Below are positions 46,615-64,000 of a DNA stretch of 64,000 nt, piece by piece (positions within the stretch are counted from its first letter, which is position 1; the number at the start of each line of letters is the position of its first letter). The stretch spans positions 4,917,485 through 4,981,484 of the forward strand of contig CM029369.1 of NCBI GenBank assembly GCA_017165825.1, read 5' to 3'. The notes beneath the pieces were generated by a model, which saw nothing but the letters and a program-made list of their open reading frames with translations, made no database searches and was not told where the DNA came from. Origin of the DNA: Hepsetus odoe (lineage: Eukaryota > Chordata > Actinopteri > Characiformes > Hepsetidae). The position numbers and the translations under genes were made by a program.

Positions 46615-49031
46615 ATTCCAGTGTGGAAAAAGAAGCATTTTTATCAGTTTATGCCTGACCATGAGACGTCTCAAAATTCTGGAGCCTCACGGAAACCTTT
46701 CTGACTGCACCTTTTAGCGATACAGATGCATCTTCCATGCAAACGTAGTCTTCATTCAAATCTTAAGAGGTTTTATTCCTATTTCTTCTCCCAGTTATAC
46801 CAAAATAAATGACTGGATCTCCTTCTTGCCTCATTTTAATAGGAAAGTGTCTGAACACGTGCACATAAAGAGAATCGTTTTCAGGCCTTGGTTCAGCTAA
46901 GTGCGGCAAATTGTTCCACAAAGGCAGAAACCAATACTATATAAATGAGCTCTTATGATTTTGAGAGGAAATAATAATGTACCAGATTAATCCTGTGCAG
47001 CTACTTACATCTGTTTACGATTCAAACAGGGACGTTTTATAATAATTTACCATCCTACACCATGACTTCTACCTTTGGGATACGTTATAGAGCAATTTGG
47101 CATTCCTCTGAGAACTTCAGATCAGTTTCAGCAGGAGATCAATTAGACAGCAAGGTTTGTTTTAAAGCAAGCGATGCTTGAGATAAATACTTCATATAAA
47201 TAAAGTACAAGTCAGCTCCTATTACAGAGGCAAGGTTGCCTTTTCCCAAATCTGTCTACAACAATGAGAAACCCAAGGAACTATTAATGTCCTTGTGTTG
47301 AACCACTAGGGATGGTTTCCCGTACAGTTTGAGCTTAGTCTTGGACTAAAGGACGATGCCAACTGGGAATCCCTGTTGAAGGTTCTCTTTAGTCCTGGAC
47401 CAAACTCACCCTGTGTGTCAGCTGAAAGTGCTCCACCAGATGCTAAACCTTCATCAGCAAGCTGAAAAAGCAATCAGCAAACAAACAAATGTCTCAAACG
47501 CAGGACATGGTGCGGCACAAACAGGCTGGCTTTTCAATACCAACATGGACAGAACAGAATTCAAACAAAAGGGTATTCAACAGTCTGAGTTGTAGGAAAC
47601 AGATACGTTATTTGACTGTGCCAGACTATTAAGTGCTTTAAAAAACCTCCACAAGAGACCCTTCATTAGCAGCGAGTCGTAATGCCTGGCAGTGTTCAGA
47701 ACTACACCATTTTTTTCTGGCCTCTGGATAGCATGGTGACGTTTGAAGCTCGTTCTCCAACGCTGTGAGAAAACAATACCTTTTTATATAAACTTCAAAA
47801 GTACAATTTCTCCTAGTTCCTCCTTTTTGAGCTGATTTTTATTTTTTTCCCTCAAAGGCCAGTCTGAAGGGAGAAGACTGATATCAGGCAGACAGGTCTC
47901 AGGCCTAAGGGCAGATGTTCTATTTTTGTGTCCTCATTTGTTCCTCGTGGCACGACGATATTTCTGCCCCTCCTCACCCTCCTCTAGTTCAGCTTTAATG
48001 ACTCCAGGCGAGGCAGACGTGGGTGCCAGCTCTAGCGCTCACCATCCACGGCCAATCCCATGATGTCCCACTGGCCGACCCTGGGTTGATGGACTATCAT
48101 AATAGCGTTTAATTTGCTTCGTGACAGTAATTCTGCAGTTCTCCTGCCATTGCCTTGGGCACCAGTGTCTGAAAGTGGACTCGTGAGGCCTCTTTGCCAT
48201 CTTCATAGGTTTGGACATGTTAACACCCTGCTCCGCTTAGACAAACACAAGCTGCCCATCTATATGTGCCATGGTTGTTCATCGGTATTAAAGTTCGGTT
48301 TCCAAGTTCAAAGTACAGTAGATTCAGTTTGTGCAATCCATATGCTGTATAAATGGTGTGAGACACAACCGGGAACGCTGCTATGTGACATTTCTGTGGA
48401 TCGAAAGAATCGATGATCGCTGGATTGACAATAAAAAAAAATAATAATAAAAATATTGCAGCACAATGTCTGAAGAATCTTCTTTTACTGCAGTAGCCTT
48501 CATAAACTCCATTTGATTCCCAGCCTGTGCTGTGGGCCCCATGGGTGGAGACCCTATGGGTGGAGGCTCTGTATGTACATGAGTGTGCATGAGATGCATG
48601 GGCTTTGCACCGTTACATCACCTCTGAACGTGGCAACCAATGAGAAGACCAGTGGCCCTGTAACTTAGACTGCTGCACTATTTGCATATGGATGAATTAA
48701 ACTTCTGAGTAGATGGATGGGCTAAATGAGCATGTCAGTGAATTAAATGAGACATGTCATATCTGTATGGACACTGTCAAAAACTGGACCCATCTTGGCA
48801 TGTTTTTTTTTTTTTGTTTGCACATGTTGTAGAGCTCCTTGATGAAGTAGGAACCTTCTCAGAGGTCGCGATACACAACTCTTGACTGAGGTGAGCAAGC
48901 GATGCATGGTTGTTAGAAAGTAAATGCCCAACCAAATCAGTCACAGTCCAAAAGAAGGTCTCCTCCATCGCTATGTTTGGATTGTTCAAATCTGCCCAAA
49001 TGCTTGTGGTTTTGCCTTGACTTTGTCCACT
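46615..49031. other. no gene recognised downstream of erbb4
   Basis: No exon, RNA or repeat family was recognised. Part could belong to a long erbb4 3' UTR. An A-rich run is at 48431-48455 and a poly(T) run at about 48805. Confidence 0.45.
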
Positions 49032-49834
49032 TTTATTGGATGGTCCGGTTGCCTCTCATCAGGGTTCACTTGCTTACCAGTTACCCATAATATCCTTGAT
49101 CCAGGTCCAGTTAAGGTCAGGTGAAACATCAGAGTATGCTCTGAGGTTGCTTAGTCCAGGAAGGCTGGTGACCACGATATGTTTGCATGATGGTGGAGTT
49201 GCAGTTAGCACCTCCTTTAGTTAGCACTGAAGGACGTGGGTTGACTGGCTTTATCAGTCTCGTTTACAACACCCCTTCTGGAGAGGAGACTTCTGATGGT
49301 GGACCTCGAACCCCAGTTGGTAAAGGAGAGGAATGAAGGGAAGGAGAAGGTGTATAGTGCTGGTGTGAGGTCCATGTTGAGGATACATAGGTAAGAAACT
49401 ATGAGCTTCAGGCTTAATTTGATCTTCCACCGTTTGGTATGAACTCCAGGAAGTGGGAACCAACTCGCCTGTTTTTTTTAGGCGATTTAAACATTTTCTT
49501 CCAGTCTCTTGCTTTAAGAGTGTAACTGTTTTGAAATTTATGATCATTAATTTGTATACTTATCTTATTCACTGAACATTTCTTTGACTCAAAGAAGATA
49601 AGGGTGTTGCTGTGATGTTTTCATAGCTAAATTCCTTACTCTGGTACCCAAATACCAAATTCCACAGTCATTTACTGAGTAATTACTGGATAATAAGCCA
49701 TAATATTATTATCTGAGTTATAAACCATGTGAAAAGAGTTTAAGGGGTTAAATACAGATTCAAACGAATGAATGACCATGGGCCACCTCCTCCTTCATCC
49801 TATTTCATCTGCCACTCATTTCTGTCTTTCTCTA
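49032..49834 (-). other. possible erbb4 3' UTR with candidate poly(A) signal
   Basis: Downstream of the erbb4 stop codon the first AATAAA I see on the minus strand is at 49037-49032, about 800 nt from the stop. Mammalian ERBB4 3' UTRs are very long, so this may be only a proximal site or not a used site at all. There is no coding signal in the interval. Confidence 0.3.
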
Positions 49835-63657
<13,823 letters not shown>

Positions 63658-64000
63658 CTGGAGAAAGAGCTGAGTAAGTAATAAGAAATATTTCACGTTT
63701 ACACCCTACCGAAGTGAGAACCTCCAGAACACTCCAGAACTCTAGAACAAACACAACGCATCTATTAAATCATTAGACAATGAATGCTATCTGACTGTAA
63801 AAACAACAGATTCATACCGGAATAAAATCACCCCATGATTACTACTGGATTTAAACCAATAGATGGCTATTGCTGTCAGACTGTTATAACAAAGCAGATT
63901 CATACTGGATTAAAATCCCTCCGCTATTATTTGCAGACTGTAAAAACTACTCTCACAGCAGATTAAATCTGTATTAAATTCACTGGACAATAATTGCAAT

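Noticed and set aside
46330..46704. Plus-strand open frame of 124 codons
   Set aside because: No recognisable motif, AT-rich context, no repeat of the frame elsewhere, and it overlaps one of the inverted repeats; likely chance.

Overview
The window is teleost-fish nuclear DNA. It has split vertebrate coding exons with GT..AG introns, about thirty copies of one tRNA-derived SINE, dinucleotide and GATG-type microsatellites, Tc1/mariner and LINE debris, and one chromodomain-bearing Ty3/Gypsy retrotransposon. No prokaryotic, organellar or CRISPR signal was seen. The species cannot be fixed by eye.

The only protein-coding gene recognised is the 3' end of the receptor tyrosine kinase gene erbb4, on the minus strand at the right end. 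Six consecutive coding exons (63657 down to 49835) carry the last part of the kinase domain and the whole cytoplasmic tail, ending in the ERBB4 C-terminus PPPPYRQRNTVV. All splice junctions are consistent in phase, and the exons add up to 490 codons plus stop. The upstream exons lie beyond 64000. The 6.7 kb intron where mammals keep the alternative CYT-1 exon shows no such exon by eye. The first tail PPxY motif and several NPxY motifs are also altered, and the last exon carries a His/Pro/Ala-rich stretch.

The left 49 kb reads as intergenic DNA downstream of erbb4. It is a mosaic of SINEs in two tRNA-derived families, a dispersed fish repeat with a tRNA-like tail, LINE 3' fragments of two kinds, a decayed Tc1/mariner element (21487-22764), two long purine/pyrimidine tracts (about 11965-12780 and 20369-21010), a small perfect hairpin (2730-2798) and a four-unit TTAGGG run (about 46257).

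The most informative mobile element is a 4.9 kb chromovirus of the Tf1/sushi type at 36493-41409. It has two 281-bp LTRs differing at four positions and a 5-bp target duplication ACAAA. Nine bases near the predicted transcript start are complementary to the primer-binding site next to the LTR, which is the arrangement expected for self-priming. The polyprotein reading frame starts inside the 5' LTR and ends inside the 3' LTR. This copy is broken by two one-base frame changes (both in T5 runs), one in-frame stop, and an Asn at the first catalytic position of integrase.

No unknown multi-gene system was found. The points most worth a second look are the self-priming LTR-overlapping polyprotein and the remodelled erbb4 tail.
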